64,000 bases of DNA from positions 1 to 64,000 of the forward strand of contig NW_027476794.1 of assembly GCF_051020955.1 (NCBI RefSeq). Direction: 5' to 3'. The position numbers and the translations under genes are program-made. Below, piece after piece: positions 12,340-25,924 of this stretch. This DNA comes from Megalopta genalis (lineage: Eukaryota > Arthropoda > Insecta > Hymenoptera > Halictidae). Within the stretch, counting starts at the first letter, position 1. Each line of letters opens with the position of its first letter. The notes beneath the pieces are model-generated. The model saw nothing but the letters and a program-made list of their open reading frames with translations, ran no database searches and had not been told where the DNA came from.

Positions 12340-13979
12340 GAATCAAATCCATGCGAAACAAATGATTTAGCTTCAAATACTTGCGATATAAGTGATATAG
12401 CATCAAATGCTGACGAAATAAACGAGATGGCTTCAAATCCATGCGAAGCCCACGATGTAGCTTCAAATTAATGCGATGTAGAAGATTTAGCTTCAAATCC
12501 ATGCGAAACAAATGATTTAGCTACAAATACTTGCAATATAAGTGATATAGCTTCAAATGCTGGCGAAATAAACGAGTTGGATTCAAATCCATGCGAAACA
12601 CATGTTGTAGCATCAAATCAATGCGATGTAGAAGGCTTAGCTTCAAATCCATGCGAAAGAAATGCTTTAGCTTCGAATACTTGCGATATAAGTGATATAG
12701 CTTCAAATGCTGGCGAAATAAACGAGTTGGATTCAAATCCATGCGAAACACATGTTATAGCATCAAATCAATGCGATGTAGAAGGCTTAGCTTCAAATCC
12801 ATGCGAAAGAAATGCTTTAGCTTCGAATACTTGCGATATAAGTGATGTAGCTTCAAATGCAGGCGAAATAAACGAGTTAGCTTCAAATCCATGCGGAATA
12901 CATGATGTAGCTTCAAATCAAAGCGATGAAGATGGTTTAGAGTCAAATCCATGCGAAACAAATGATTTAGCTACAAATACGTGCGATATAAGTGATATAG
13001 CTTCAAATGCTGACGAAATAAACGAGATAGCTTCAAACCCATGCAAAAACCACGATGTAGCTTCAAATTAATGCGATGTAGAAGATTTAGCTTCAAATCC
13101 ATGCGAAACAAATGATTTAGCTACAAATACTTGCAATATAAGTGATATAGCTTCAAATGCTGGCGAAATAAACGAGTTGGCTTCAAATCCATGCGAAACA
13201 CATGTTGTAGCATCAAATCATTGCGATGTAGAAGGCTTAGCTTCAAATCCATGCGAAAGAAATGCTTTAGCTTCAAATACTTGCGATATGAGTGATGTAG
13301 CTTCAAATGCAGGCGAATAAACGAGTTTGCTTCAAATCCATGCGAAACACATGTTGTAGCATCAGATCATTGCGATGTAGAAGGCTTAGCTTCAAATCCA
13401 TGCGAAAGAAATGCTTTAGCTTCAAATACTTGCGATATAAGTGATGTAGCTTCAAATGCAGGCGAATAAACGAGTTTGCTCCAAATCCATGCGAAACAAG
13501 TGATGTAGCTTCAAATCAATGCCATGTAGGAGGTTTTGCTTGAAATGCATGAGAAACAAAGGATGTAGCTTCAAATCAATGCGATGTAGAAGGTTTCGCT
13601 TGAAATCCATGCGAATGAAATGCTTTAGCTTCAAATACTTGCGATATAAGTGACGTAGCTTCAAATGCAGGCGAAAAAACGAGTTTGCTTCAAATCCCTG
13701 CGAAACACATGATGTAGCTTCAAATCAATGCGATGAAGATGGTTTAGAATCAAATCCATGCGAAACAAATGATTTTGCTACAAATACTTGCGATATAAGT
13801 GATATAACTTCAAATGCTGGCGAAATAAACGAGATAGCTTCAAATCCATGCGAAACCCACGATATAGCTTCAAATTAATGCGATGTAGAAGGTTTAGCTT
13901 CAAACCCATGCGAAACAAATGATTTAGCTACAAATACTTGCGATACAAGTGATATAGCTTCAAATGCTGGCGAATAAAC

Positions 13980-14277
13980 GAGTTTGCTTCTAATCCATGC
14001 GAAACACATGTTGTAGCATCAAATCATTGCGATGTAGAAGGCTTAGCTTCAAATCCATGCGAAAGAAATGCTTTAGCTTCAAATACTTGCGATATAAGTG
14101 ATGTAGCTTCAAATGCAGGCGAATAAACGAGTTTGCTTCTAATCCATGCGAAACACATGTTGTAGCATCAAATCATTGCGATGTAGAAGGCTTAGCTTCA
14201 AATCCATGCGAAAGAAATGCTTTAGCTTCAAATGCTTGCGATATAAGTGATGTAGCTTCAAATGCAGGCGAATAAAC
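13980..14277. repeat. Run of 149 bp pentamers (gcttctaatcc subtype)
   Basis: Successive pentamers here are 149 bp because the E unit is 29 bp (gcgaataaacgag) and the next A unit starts gcttctaatcc. Related runs lie near 18,199-18,497, 18,798-18,950, 24,251-24,548, 29,822-30,120, 35,453-35,750 and 43,447-43,745. It is a locally homogenised subfamily inside the 150 bp array. Confidence 0.85.
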
Positions 14278-15281
14278 GAGTTTGCTTCAAATCCATGCGA
14301 AACAAGTGATGTAGCTTCAAATCAATGCGATGTAGAAGGTTCAGCTACAAATCCATGTGAAACAAATGATTTAGCTTCAAATACTTGCGATATAAGTGAT
14401 ATGGCTTCAAATGAAGGCGAAATAAACGAGTTGGCTTCAAATCCTTGCGAAACACATGTTGTAGCATCAAATCATTGCGATGTAGAAGGCTTAGCTTCAA
14501 ATCCATGCGAAAGAAATGCTTTAGCTTCAAATACTTGCGATATAAGTGATGTAGCTTCAAATGCAGGCGAATAAACGAGTTTGCTTCAAATCCCTGCGAA
14601 ACACATGATGTAGCTTCAAATCAATGCGATGAAGATGGTTTAGAATCAAATCCATGCGAAACAAATCATTTAGCTTCAAATACTTGCGATATAAGTGATA
14701 TAGCTTCAAATGCTGACGAAATAAACGAGATAGCTTCAAACCCATGCGAAAACAACGATGTAGCATGAAATTAATGCGATGTGGAAGGTTTAGCTTCAAA
14801 TCCATGCGAAACAAATGATTTAACTACAAATACATGCGATGTAAGTGATATAGCTTCAAATGCTGGCGAAATAATCGAGTTAGCTTCAAATCCATGCGAA
14901 TCACATGACGTAGCTTCAAATCAATGCTATGTAGAAGGTTTATCTTCAAATCCATGCGAATCAAATGATTTAGCTTCAAATACTTGCGATATAAGTGATA
15001 TGGTTTCAAATTCTGGCGAAATAACCGAGTTAGCTTCAAATCCATGCGAAACACATGATGTAGCTTCAAATCAATGCGATGTAGATGGTTCAGCTACAAA
15101 TCCATGTGAAACAAATGATTTAGCTTCAAATACTTGCGATATAAGTGATATAGTTTCAAATACTTGCGATATAAGGAATGTAGCTTCAAATGCTGGCGAA
15201 ATAAACGAGTTTTCTTCAAATCCATGCGAAACACATGATGTAGGTTCAAATCAAAGCGATGTAGAAGGATTGGTTTCAAAT

Positions 15282-15310
15282 CCATGTTAAACAAATGATC
15301 TTGATTCAAA
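15282..15310. repeat. Diagnostic C-unit variant with ccatgttaaac (first of nine sites)
   Basis: A C unit changed to ccatgttaaacaaatgatc, followed by a gattcaaatacttg D unit. Sites: 15,282, 19,504, 25,557, 31,127, 36,756, 44,752, 48,087, 48,846 and a further changed form at 50,500. The change puts a taa stop in the open + frame at every site. It marks descent of the macro-repeats and links the transition zone to the left subarray; I do not see it in the right subarray. Confidence 0.88.
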
Positions 15311-16562
15311 TACTTGTGATTTAAGTGATATGGCTTCAAATGCAGGCGAAATAAACGATTTAGCTTCAAATCCATGCGGAACACATGATGTAGCTTCAAA
15401 TCAATGCTATGTAAAAGGTTTATCTTCACATCCATGCGAATCAAATGATTTAGCTTCAAATACTTGCGATATAAGTGATATAGCTTCAAATGCTGGCGAA
15501 ATAAACGAGTTGGATTCAAATCCATGCGAAACACATGTGGTAGCATCAAATCAATGCGATGTAGAAGGCTTAGCTTCAAATTCATGCGAAAGAAATGCTT
15601 TAGCTTCGAATACTTGCGATATAAGTGATGTAGCTTCAAATGCAGGCGAAATAAACGAGTTAGCTTCAAATCCATGCGGAATACATGATGTAGCTTCAAA
15701 TCAAAGCGATGAAGATGGTTTAGAGTCAAATCCATGCGAAACAACTGATTTAGCTACAAATACGTGCGATATAAGTGATATAGCTTAAAATGCTGGCGAA
15801 ATAAACGAGTTGGCATCAAATCCATGCGAAACACATGTTGTAGCATCAAATCAATGCGATGTAGAAGGTTTAGCTTCAAATCCATGCGAAAGAAATGCTT
15901 TAACTTCAAATACTTGCGATATAAGTGATATAGTTTCAAATTCTGGCGAAATAAACGAGTTAGCTTCAAATCCATGCAAACCACATGATGTAGTTTCAAA
16001 TCAATGCTATGTAGAAGGTTTATCTTCAAATCCATGCGAATCAAATGATTTAGCATCAAATACTTGCGATATAAGCGATACAGTTTCAAATCCTGGCGAA
16101 ATAAACGAGATAGCTTCAAACCCATGCGAAAACCACGATGTAGCATGAAATTAATGCGATGTGGAAGGTTTAGCTTCAAATCCATGCGAAACAAATGATT
16201 TAGCTACAAATACTTGCGATGTAAGTGATATAGCTTCAAATGCTGGCGAAATAAACGAGTTATCTTCAAATCCATGCGAAACAAATGATTTAGCTACAAA
16301 TACTTGCGATGTAAGTGATATAGCTTCAAATGCTGGCGAAATAAACGAGTTGGATTCAAATCCATGCGAAACACATGTTGTAGCATCAAATCAATGCGAT
16401 GTAGAAGGCTTAGCTTCAAATCCATGCGAAAGAAATGCTTTAGCTTCGAATACTTGCGATATAAGTGATGTAGCTTCAAATGCAGGCGAAATAAACGAGT
16501 TAGCTTCAAATCCATGCGGAATACATGATGTAGCTTCAAATCAAAGCGATGAAGATGGTTTA

Positions 16563-19500
16563 GAGTCAAATCCATGCGAAACAAATGATTTAGCTTCAAA
16601 TACTTGCGATATAAGTGATATAGCATCAAATGCTGACGAAATAAACGAGATGGCTTCAAATCCATGCGAAGCCCACGATGTAGCTTCAAATTAATGCGAT
16701 GTAGAAGATTTAGCTTCAAATCCATGCGAAACAAATGATTTAGCTACAAATACTTGCAATATAAGTGATATAGCTTCAAATGCTGGCGAAATAAACGAGT
16801 TGGATTCAAATCCATGCGAAACACATGTTGTAGCATCAAATCAATGCGATGTAAAAGGCTTAGCTTCAAATCCATGCGAAAGAAATGCTTTAGCTTCGAA
16901 TACTTGCGATATAAGTGATATAGCTTCAAATGCTGGCGAAATAAACGAGTTGGATTCAAATCCATGCGAAACACATGTTGTAGCATCAAATCAATGCGAT
17001 GTAGAAGGCTTAGCTTCAAATCCATGCGAAAGAAATGCTTTAGCTTCGAATACTTGCGATATAAGTGATGTAGCTTCAAATGCAGGCGAAATAAACGAGT
17101 TAGCTTCAAATCCATGCGGAATACATGATGTAGCTTCAAATCAAAGAGATGAAGATGGTTTAGAGTCAAATCCATGCGAAACAAATGATTTAGCTACAAA
17201 TACGTGCGATATAAGTGATATAGCTTCAAATGCTGACGAAATAAACGAGATAGCTTCAAACCCATGCGAAAACCACGATGTAGCTTCAAATTAATGCGAT
17301 GTAGAAGATTTAGCTTCAAATCCATGCGAAACAAATGATTTAGCTACAAATACTTGCAATATAAGTGATATAGCTTCAAATGCTGGCGAAATAAACGAGT
17401 TGGCTTCAAATCCATGCGAAACACATGTTGTAGCATCAAATCATTGCGATGTAGAAGGCTTAGCTTCAAATCCATGCGAAAGAAATGCTTTAGCTTCAAA
17501 TACTTGCGATATAAGTGATGTAGCTTCAAATGCAGGCGAATAAACGAGATTGCTTCAAATCCATGCGAAACACATGTTGTAGCATCAGATCATTGCGATG
17601 TAGAAGGCTTAGCTTCAAATCCATGCGAAAGAATTGCTTTAGCTTCAAATACTTGCGATATAAGTGATGTAGCTTCAAATGCAGGCGAATAAACGAGTTT
17701 GCTTCAAATCCATGCGAAACAAGTGATGTAGCTTCAAATCAATGCCATGTAGGAGGTTTTGCTTGAAATGCATGAGAAACAAAGGATGTAGCTTCAAATC
17801 AATGCGATGTAGAAGGTTTCGCTTGAAATCCATGCGAATGAAATGCTTTAGCTTCAAATACTTGCGATATAAGTGACGTAGCTTCAAATGCAGGCGAATA
17901 AACGAGTTTGCTTCAAATCCCTGCGAAACACATGATGTAGCTTCAAATCAATGCGATGAAGATGGTTTAGAATCAAATCCATGCGAAACAAATGATTTTG
18001 CTACAAATACTTGCGATATAAGTGATATATCTTCAAATGCTGGCGAAATAAACGAGATAGCTTCAAATCCATGCGAAACCCACGATATAGCTTCAAATTA
18101 ATGCGATGTAGAAGGTTTAGCTTCAAACCCAAGCGAAACAAATGATTTAGCTACAAATACTTGCGATACAAGTGATATAGCTTCAAATGCTGGCGAATAA
18201 ACGAGTTTGCTTCTAATCCATGCGAAACACATGTTGTAGCATCAAATCATTGCGATGTAGAAGGCTTAGCTTCAAATCCATGCGAAAGAAATGCTTTAGC
18301 TTCAAATACTTGCGATATAAGTGATGTAGCTTCAAATGCAGGCGAATAAACGAGTTTGCTTCTAATCCATGCGAAACACATGTTGTAGCATCAAATCATT
18401 GCGATGTAGAAGGCTTAGCTTCAAATCCATGCGAAAGAAATGCTTTAGCTTCAAATACTTGCGATATAAGTGATGTAGCTTCAAATGCAGGCGAATAAAC
18501 GAGTTTGCTTCAAATCCATGCGAAACAAGTGATGTAGCTTCAAATCAATGCGATGTAGAAGGTTCAGCTACAAATCCATGTGAAACAAATGATTTAGCTT
18601 CAAATACTTGCGATATAAGTGATATAGCTTCAAATGAAGGCGAAATAAACGAGTTGGCTTCAAATCCTTGCGAAACACATGTTGTAGCCTCAAATCATTG
18701 CGATGTAGAAGGCTTAGCTTCAAATCCATGCGAAAGAAATGCTTTAGCTTCAAATACTTGCGATATAAGTGATGTAGCTTCAAATGCTGGCGAATAAACG
18801 AGTTTGCTTCTAATCCATGCGAAACACATGTTGTAGCATCAAATCATTGCGATGTAGAAGGCTTAGCTTCAAATCCATGCGAAAGAAATGCTTTAGCTTC
18901 AAATACTTGCGATATAAGTGATGTAGCTTCAAATGCAGGCGAATAAACGAGTTTGCTTCTAATCCATGCGAAACACATGTTGTAGCATCAAATCATTGCG
19001 ATGTAGAAGGCTTAGCTTCAAATCCATGCGAAAGAAATGCTTTAGCTTCAAATACTTGCGATATAAGTGATATAGCTTCAAATGCTGGCGAAATAATCGA
19101 GTTAGCTTCAAATCCATGCGAATCACATGACGTAGCTTCAAATCAATGCTATGTAGAAGGTTTATCTTCAAATCCATGCGAATCAAATGATTTAGCTTCA
19201 AATACTTGCGATATAAGTGATATGGTTTCAAATTCTGGCGAAATAACCGAGTTAGCTTCAAATCCATGCGAAACACATGATGTAGCTTCAAATCAATGCG
19301 ATGTAGATGGTTCAGCTACAAATCCATGTGAAACAAATGATTTAGCTTCAAATACTTGCGATATAAGTGATATAGTTTCAAATACTTGCGATATAAGGAA
19401 TGTAGCTTCAAATGCTGGCGAAATAAACGAGTTTTCTTCAAATCCATGCGAAACACATGATGTAGGTTCAAATCAAAGCGATGTGGAAGGATTGGTTTCA

Positions 19501-22500
19501 AATCCATGTTAAACAAATGATCTTGATTCAAATACTTGTGATTTAAGTGATATGGCTTCAAATGCAGGCGAAATAAACGATTTAGCTTCAAATCCATGCG
19601 GAACACATGATGTAGCTTCAAATCAATGCTATGTAAAAGGTTTATCTTCAAATCCATGCGAATCAAATGATTTAGCTTCAAATACTTGCGATATAAGTGA
19701 TATAGCTTCAAATGCTGGCGAAATAAACGAGTTGGATTCAAATCCATGCGAAACACATGTGGTAGCATCAAATCAATGCGATGTAGAAGGCTTAGCTTCA
19801 AATTCATGCGAAAGAAATGCTTTAGCTTCGAATACTTGCGATATAAGTGATGTAGCTTCAAATGCAGGCGAAATAAACGAGTTAGCTTCAAATCCATGCG
19901 GAATACATGATGTAGCTTCAAATCAAAGCGATGAAGATGGTTTAGAGTCAAATCCATGCGAAACAAATGATTTAGCTACAAATACGTGCGATATAAGTGA
20001 TATAGCTTAAAATGCTGGCGAAATAAACGAGTTGGCATCAAATCCATGCGAAACACATGTTGTAGCATCAAATCAATGCGATGTAGAAGGTTTAGCTTCA
20101 AATCCATGCGAAAGAAATGCTTTAACTTCAAATACTTGCGATATAAGTGATATAGTTTCAAATTCTGGCGAAATAAACGAGTTAGCTTCAAATCCATGCG
20201 AACCACATGATGTAGTTTCAAATCAATGCTATGTAGAAGGTTTATCTTCAAATCCATGCGAATCAAATGATTTAGCATCAAATACTTGCGATATAAGCGA
20301 TACAGTTTCAAATCCTGGCGAAATAAACGAGATAGTTTCAAACCCATGCGAAAACCACGATGTAGCATGAAATTAATGCGATGTGGAAGGTTTAGCTTCA
20401 AATCCATGCGAAACAAATGATTTAGCTACAAATACTTGCGATGTAAGTGATATAGCTTCAAATGCTGGCGAAATAAACGAGTTATCTTCAAATCCATGCG
20501 AAACAAATGATTTAGCTACAAATACTTGCGATGTAAGTGATATAGCTTCAAATGCTGGCGAAATAAACGAGTTGGATTCAAATCCATGCGAAACACATGT
20601 TGTAGCATCAAATCAATGCGATGTAGAAGGCTTAGCTTCAAATCCATGCGAAACAAATGACTTAGCTTCAACTACTTGCGATATAAGTGATATAACTTCA
20701 AATGCTGGCGAAATAAACGAGATAGCTTCAAATCCATGCGAAACCCACGATGTAGCTTCAAATTAATGCGATGTAGAAGGTTTAGCTACAAATTCATGCG
20801 AAACAAATGATTTAGCTACAAATACTTGCGATATAAGTGACATAGCTTCAAATGCTGGCGAAATAAACGAGTTAGCTTCCAATCCATGCGAATCACTTGA
20901 TGTAGCTTCAAATCAGTGCTATGTAGAAGGTTTAGCTTCAAATCTATGCGAAACAAATGATTTAGCTACAAATACGTGCGATATAAGTGATATAGCTTAA
21001 AATGCTGGCGAAATAAACGAGTTGTCTTCAAATCCATGCGAAACACATGTTGTAGCATCAAATCAATGCGATGTAGAAGGTTTAGCTTCAAATCCATGCG
21101 AAAGAAATGCTTTAACTTCAAATACTTGCGATATAAGTGATATAGTTTCAAATTCTGGCGAAATAAACGAGTTAGCTTCAAATCCATGCGAATCATATGA
21201 TGTAGCTTCAAATCAATGCGATGTAGAAGGTTTAGCTTCAAATCCATGCGAAAGAAATGCTTTAACTTCAAATACTTGCGATATAAGCGATACAGTTTCA
21301 AATCCTGGCGAAATAAACGAGATAGCTTCAAACCCATGCGAAAACCACGATGTAGCATGAAATTAATGCGATGTGGAAGGTTTAGCTTCAAATCCATGCG
21401 AAACAAATGATTTAGCTACAAATACTTGCGATGTAAGTGATATAGCTTCAAATGCTGGCGAAATAAACGAGTTAGCTTCAAATCCATGCGAAACAAATGA
21501 TTTAGCTACAAATACTTGCGATGTAAGTGATATAGCTTCAAATGCTGGCGAAATAAACGAGTTGGATTCAAATCCATGCGAAACACATGTTGTAGCATCA
21601 AATCATTGCGATGTAGAAGACTTAGCTTCAAATCCATGCGAAAGAAATGCTTTAGCTTCGAATACTTGCGATATAAGTGATGTAGCTTCAAATGCAGGCG
21701 AAATAAACGAGTTAGCTTCAAATCCATGCGGAATACATGATGTAGCTTCAAATCAAAGCGATGAAGATGGTTTAGAGTCAAATCCATGCGAAACAAATGA
21801 TTTAGCTACAAATACGTGCGATATAAGTGATATAGCTTAAAATGCTGGCGAAATAAACGAGTTGGCATCAAATCCATGCGAAACACATGTTGTAGCATCA
21901 AATCAATGCGATGTAGAAGGTTTAGCTTCAAATCCATGCGAAAGAAATGCATTAACTTCAAATACTTGCGATATAAGTGATATAGTTTCAAATTCTGGCG
22001 AAATAAACGAGTTAGCTTCAAATCCATGCGAACCACATGATGTAGTTTCAAATCAATGCTATGTAGAAGGTTTATCTTCAAATCCATGCGAATCAAATGA
22101 TTTAGCATCAAATACTTGCGATATAAGCGATACAGTTTCAAATCCTGGCGAAATAAACGAGATAGCTTCAAACCCATGCGAAAACCACGATGTAGCATGA
22201 AATTAATGCGATGTGGAAGGTTTAGCTTCAAATCCATGCGAAACAAATGATTTAGCTACAAATACTTGCGATGTAAATGATATAGCTTCAAATGCTGGCG
22301 AAATAAACGAGTTAGCTTCAAATCCATGCGAAACAAATGATTTAGCTACAAATACTTGCGATGTAAGTGATATAGCTTCAAATGCTGGCGAAATAAACGA
22401 GTTGGATTCAAATCCATGCGAAACACATGTTGTAGCATCAAATCAATGCGATGTAGAAGGCTTAGCTTCAAATCCATGCGAAAGAAATGCTTTAGCTTCG

Positions 22501-22614
22501 AATACTTGCGATATAAGTGATGTAGCTTCAAATGCAGGCGAAATAAACGAGTTAGCTTCAAATCCATGCGGAATACATGATGTAGCTTCAAATCAAAGCG
22601 ATGGAGATGGTTTA
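16563..22614. repeat. Macro-repeat copy b (period 6,052 bp, with internal triplication)
   Basis: This copy corresponds to copy a plus 1,830 bp. The extra length is an internal expansion: a module beginning near 19,976 recurs near 20,966 and 21,806 (steps 990 and 840 bp). About 19,681-20,640 matches 21,511-22,470 at offset 1,830, and 4,222 plus 1,830 gives 6,052. Anchors lie at 17,750 (taggaggttttgc) and 19,504 (ccatgttaaac). Confidence 0.87.
19681..22470. repeat. Internal triplicated module of macro-repeat b
   Basis: Three related modules start at about 19,976, 20,966 and 21,806. The outer two are the closest (offset 1,830, few differences). The middle one carries private variants (tcatatgatg near 21,193; acaaatgac near 20,654) and also matches 32,580-33,030 at offset 11,860, so it was redistributed later within the array. 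Confidence 0.8.
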
Positions 22615-25600
22615 GAGTCAAATCCATGCGAAACAAATGATTTAGCTTCAAATACTTACGATATAAGTGATATAGCATCAAATGCTGACGAAATAAACGA
22701 GATGGCTTCAAATCCATGCGGAGCCCACGATGTAGCTTCAAATTAATGCGATGTAGAAGATTTAGCTTCAAATCCATGCGAAACAAATGATTTAGCTACA
22801 AATACTTGCAATATAAGTGATATAGCTTCAAATGCTGGCGAAATAAACGAGTTGGATTCAAATCCATGCGAAACACATGTTGTAGCATCAAATCAATGCG
22901 ATGTAGAAGGCTTAGCTTCAAATCCATGCGAAAGAAATGCTTTAGCTTCGAATACTTGCGATATAAGTGATATAGCTTCAAATGCTGGCGAAATAAACGA
23001 GTTGGATTCAAATCCATGCGAAACACATGTTGTAGCATCAAATCAATGCGATGTAGAAGGCTTAGCTTCAAATCCATGCGAAAGAAATGCTTTAGCTTCG
23101 AATACTTGCGATATAAGTGATGTAGCTTCAAATGCAGGCGAAATAAACGAGTTAGCTTCAAATCCATGCGGAATACATGATGTAGCTTCAAATCAAAGCG
23201 ATGAAGATGGTTTAGAGTCAAATCCATGCGAAACAAATGATTTAGCTACAAATACGTGCGATATAAGTGATATAGCTTCAAATGCTGACGAAATAAACGA
23301 GATAGCTTCAAACCCATGCGAAAACCACGATGTAGCTTCAAATTAATGCGATGTAGAAGATTTAGCTTCAAATCCATGCGAAACAAATGATTTAGCTACA
23401 AATACTTGCAATATAAGTGATATAGCTTCAAATGCTGGCGAAATAAACGAGTTGGCTTCAAATCCATGCGAAACACATGTTGTAGCATCAAATCATTGCG
23501 ATGTAGAAGGCTTAGCTTCAAATCCATGCGAAAGAAATGCTTTAGCTTCAAATACTTGCGATATAAGTGATGTAGCTTCAAATGCAGGCGAATAAACGAG
23601 TTTGCTTCAAATCCATGCGAAACACATGTTGTAGCATCAGATCATTGCGATGTAGAAGGCTTAGCTTCAAATCCATGCGAAAGAAATGCTTTAGCTTCAA
23701 ATACTTGCGATATAAGTGATGTAGCTTCAAATGCAGGCGAATAAACGAGTTTGCTTCAAATCCATGCGAAACAAGTGATGTAGCTTCAAATCAATGCCAT
23801 GTAGGAGGTTTTGCTTGAAATGCATGAGAAACAAAGGATGTAGCTTCAAATCAATGCGATGTAGAAGGTTTCGCTTGAAATCCATGCGAATGAAATGCTT
23901 TAGCTTCAAATACTTGCGATATAAGTGACGTAGCTTCAAATGCAGGCGAATAAACGAGTTTGCTTCAAATCCCTGCGAAACACATGATGTAGCTTCAAAT
24001 CAATGCGATGAAGATGGTTTAGAATCAAATCCATGCGAAACAAATGATTTTGCTACAAATACTTGCGATATAAGTGATATAACTTCAAATGCTGGCGAAA
24101 TAAACGAGATAGCTTCAAATCCATGCGAAACCCACGATGTAGCTTCAAATTAATGCGATGTAGAAGGTTTAGCTTCAAACCCATGCGAAAGAAATGATTT
24201 AGCTACAAATACTTGCGATACAAGTGATATAGCTTCAAATGCTGGCGAATAAACGAGTTTGCTTCTAATCCATGCGAAACACATGTTGTAGCATCAAATC
24301 ATTGCGATGTAGAAGGCTTAGCTTCAAATCCATGCGAAAGAAATGCTTTAGCTTCAAATACTTGCGATATAAGTGATGTAGCTTCAAATGCAGGCGAATA
24401 AACGAGTTTGCTTCTAATCCATGCGAAACACATGTTGTAGCATCAAATCATTGCGATGTAGAAGGCTTAGCTTCAAATCCATGCGAAAGAAATGCTTTAG
24501 CTTCAAATACTTGCGATATAAGTGATGTAGCTTCAAATGCAGGCGAATAAACGAGTTTGCTTCAAATCCATGCGAAACAAGTGATGTAGCTTCAAATCAA
24601 TGCGATGTAGAAGGTTCAGCTACAAATCCATGTGAAACAAATGATTTAGCTTCAAATACTTGCGATATAAGTGATATAGCTTCAAATGAAGGCGAAATAA
24701 ACGAGTTGGCTTCAAATCCTTGCGAAACACATGTTGTAGCATCAAATCATTGCGATGTAGAAGGCTTAGCTTCAAATCCATGCGAAAGAAATGCTTTAGC
24801 TTCAAATACTTGCGATATAAGTGATGTAGCTTCAAATGCAGGCGAATAAACGAGTTTGCTTCAAATCCCTGCGAAACACATGATGTAGCTTCAAATCAAT
24901 GCGATGAAGATGGTTTAGAATCAAATCCATGCGAAACAAATCATTTAGCTTCAAATACTTGCGATATAAGTGATATAGCTTCAAATGCTGACGAAATAAA
25001 CGAGATAGGTTCAAACCCATGCGAAAACCACGATGTAGCATGAAATTAATGCGATGTGGAAGGTTTAGCTTCAAATCCATGCGAAACAAATGATTTAGCT
25101 ACAAATACATGCGATGTAAGTGATATAGCTTCAAATGCTGGCGAAATAATCGAGTTAGCTTCAAATCCATGCGAATCACATGACGTAGCTTCAAATCAAT
25201 GCTATGTAGAAGGTTTATCTTCAAATCCATGCGAATCAAATGATTTAGCTTCAAATACTTGCGATATAAGTGATATGGTTTCAAATTCTGGCGAAATAAC
25301 CGAGTTAGCTTCAAATCCATGCGAAACACATGATGTAGCTTCAAATCAATGCGATGTAGATGGTACAGCTACAAATCTATGTGAAACAAATGATTTAGCT
25401 TCAAATACTTGCGATATAAGTGATATAGTTTCAAATACATGCGATATAAGGAATGTAGCTTCAAATGCTGGCGAAATAAACGAGTTTTCTTCAAATCCAT
25501 GCGAAACACATGATGTAGGTTCAAATCAAAGCGATGTAGAAGGATTGGTTTCAAATCCATGTTAAACAAATGATCTTGATTCAAATACTTGTGATTTAAG

Positions 25601-25924
25601 TGATATGGCTTCAAATGCAGGCGAAATAAACGATTTAGCTTCAAATCCATGCGGAACACATGATGTAGCTTCAAATCAATGCTATGTAAAAGGTTTATCT
25701 TCAAATCCACGCGAATCAAATGATTTAGCTTCAAATACTTGCGATATAAGTGACATAGCTTCAAATGCTTGCGAAATAAACGAGTTGGCTTCAAATCCAT
25801 GCGAAACACATGTTGAAGCATCAAATCAATGCGATGTAGAAGGCTTAGCTTCAAATCCATGCGAAAGAAATGCTTTAGCTTCAAATACTTGCGATATAAG
25901 TGATGTAGCTTCAAATCCAGGCGA
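22615..25924. repeat. Macro-repeat copy c (period 5,570 bp)
   Basis: 22,110-26,985 matches 27,680-32,555 at offset 5,570 with scattered single-base differences (for example a changed base in the unit near 25,010/30,580, and gtacagc near 25,366 against gttcagc near 30,936). It is the parent or sister of the first part of the next block. Anchors lie at 23,802 and 25,557. Confidence 0.85.

Larger units (their letters stand above)
12340..16562. repeat. Macro-repeat copy a (period 4,223 bp)
   Basis: 12,340-14,550 matches 16,563-18,780 at offset 4,223, and 14,845-16,430 matches 19,067-20,652 at offset 4,222. The stretch between (about 14,558-14,845) differs from its counterpart, which carries extra 149 bp pentamers. 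Anchor units: taggaggttttgc at 13,527 and ccatgttaaacaaatg at 15,282. Confidence 0.88.
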
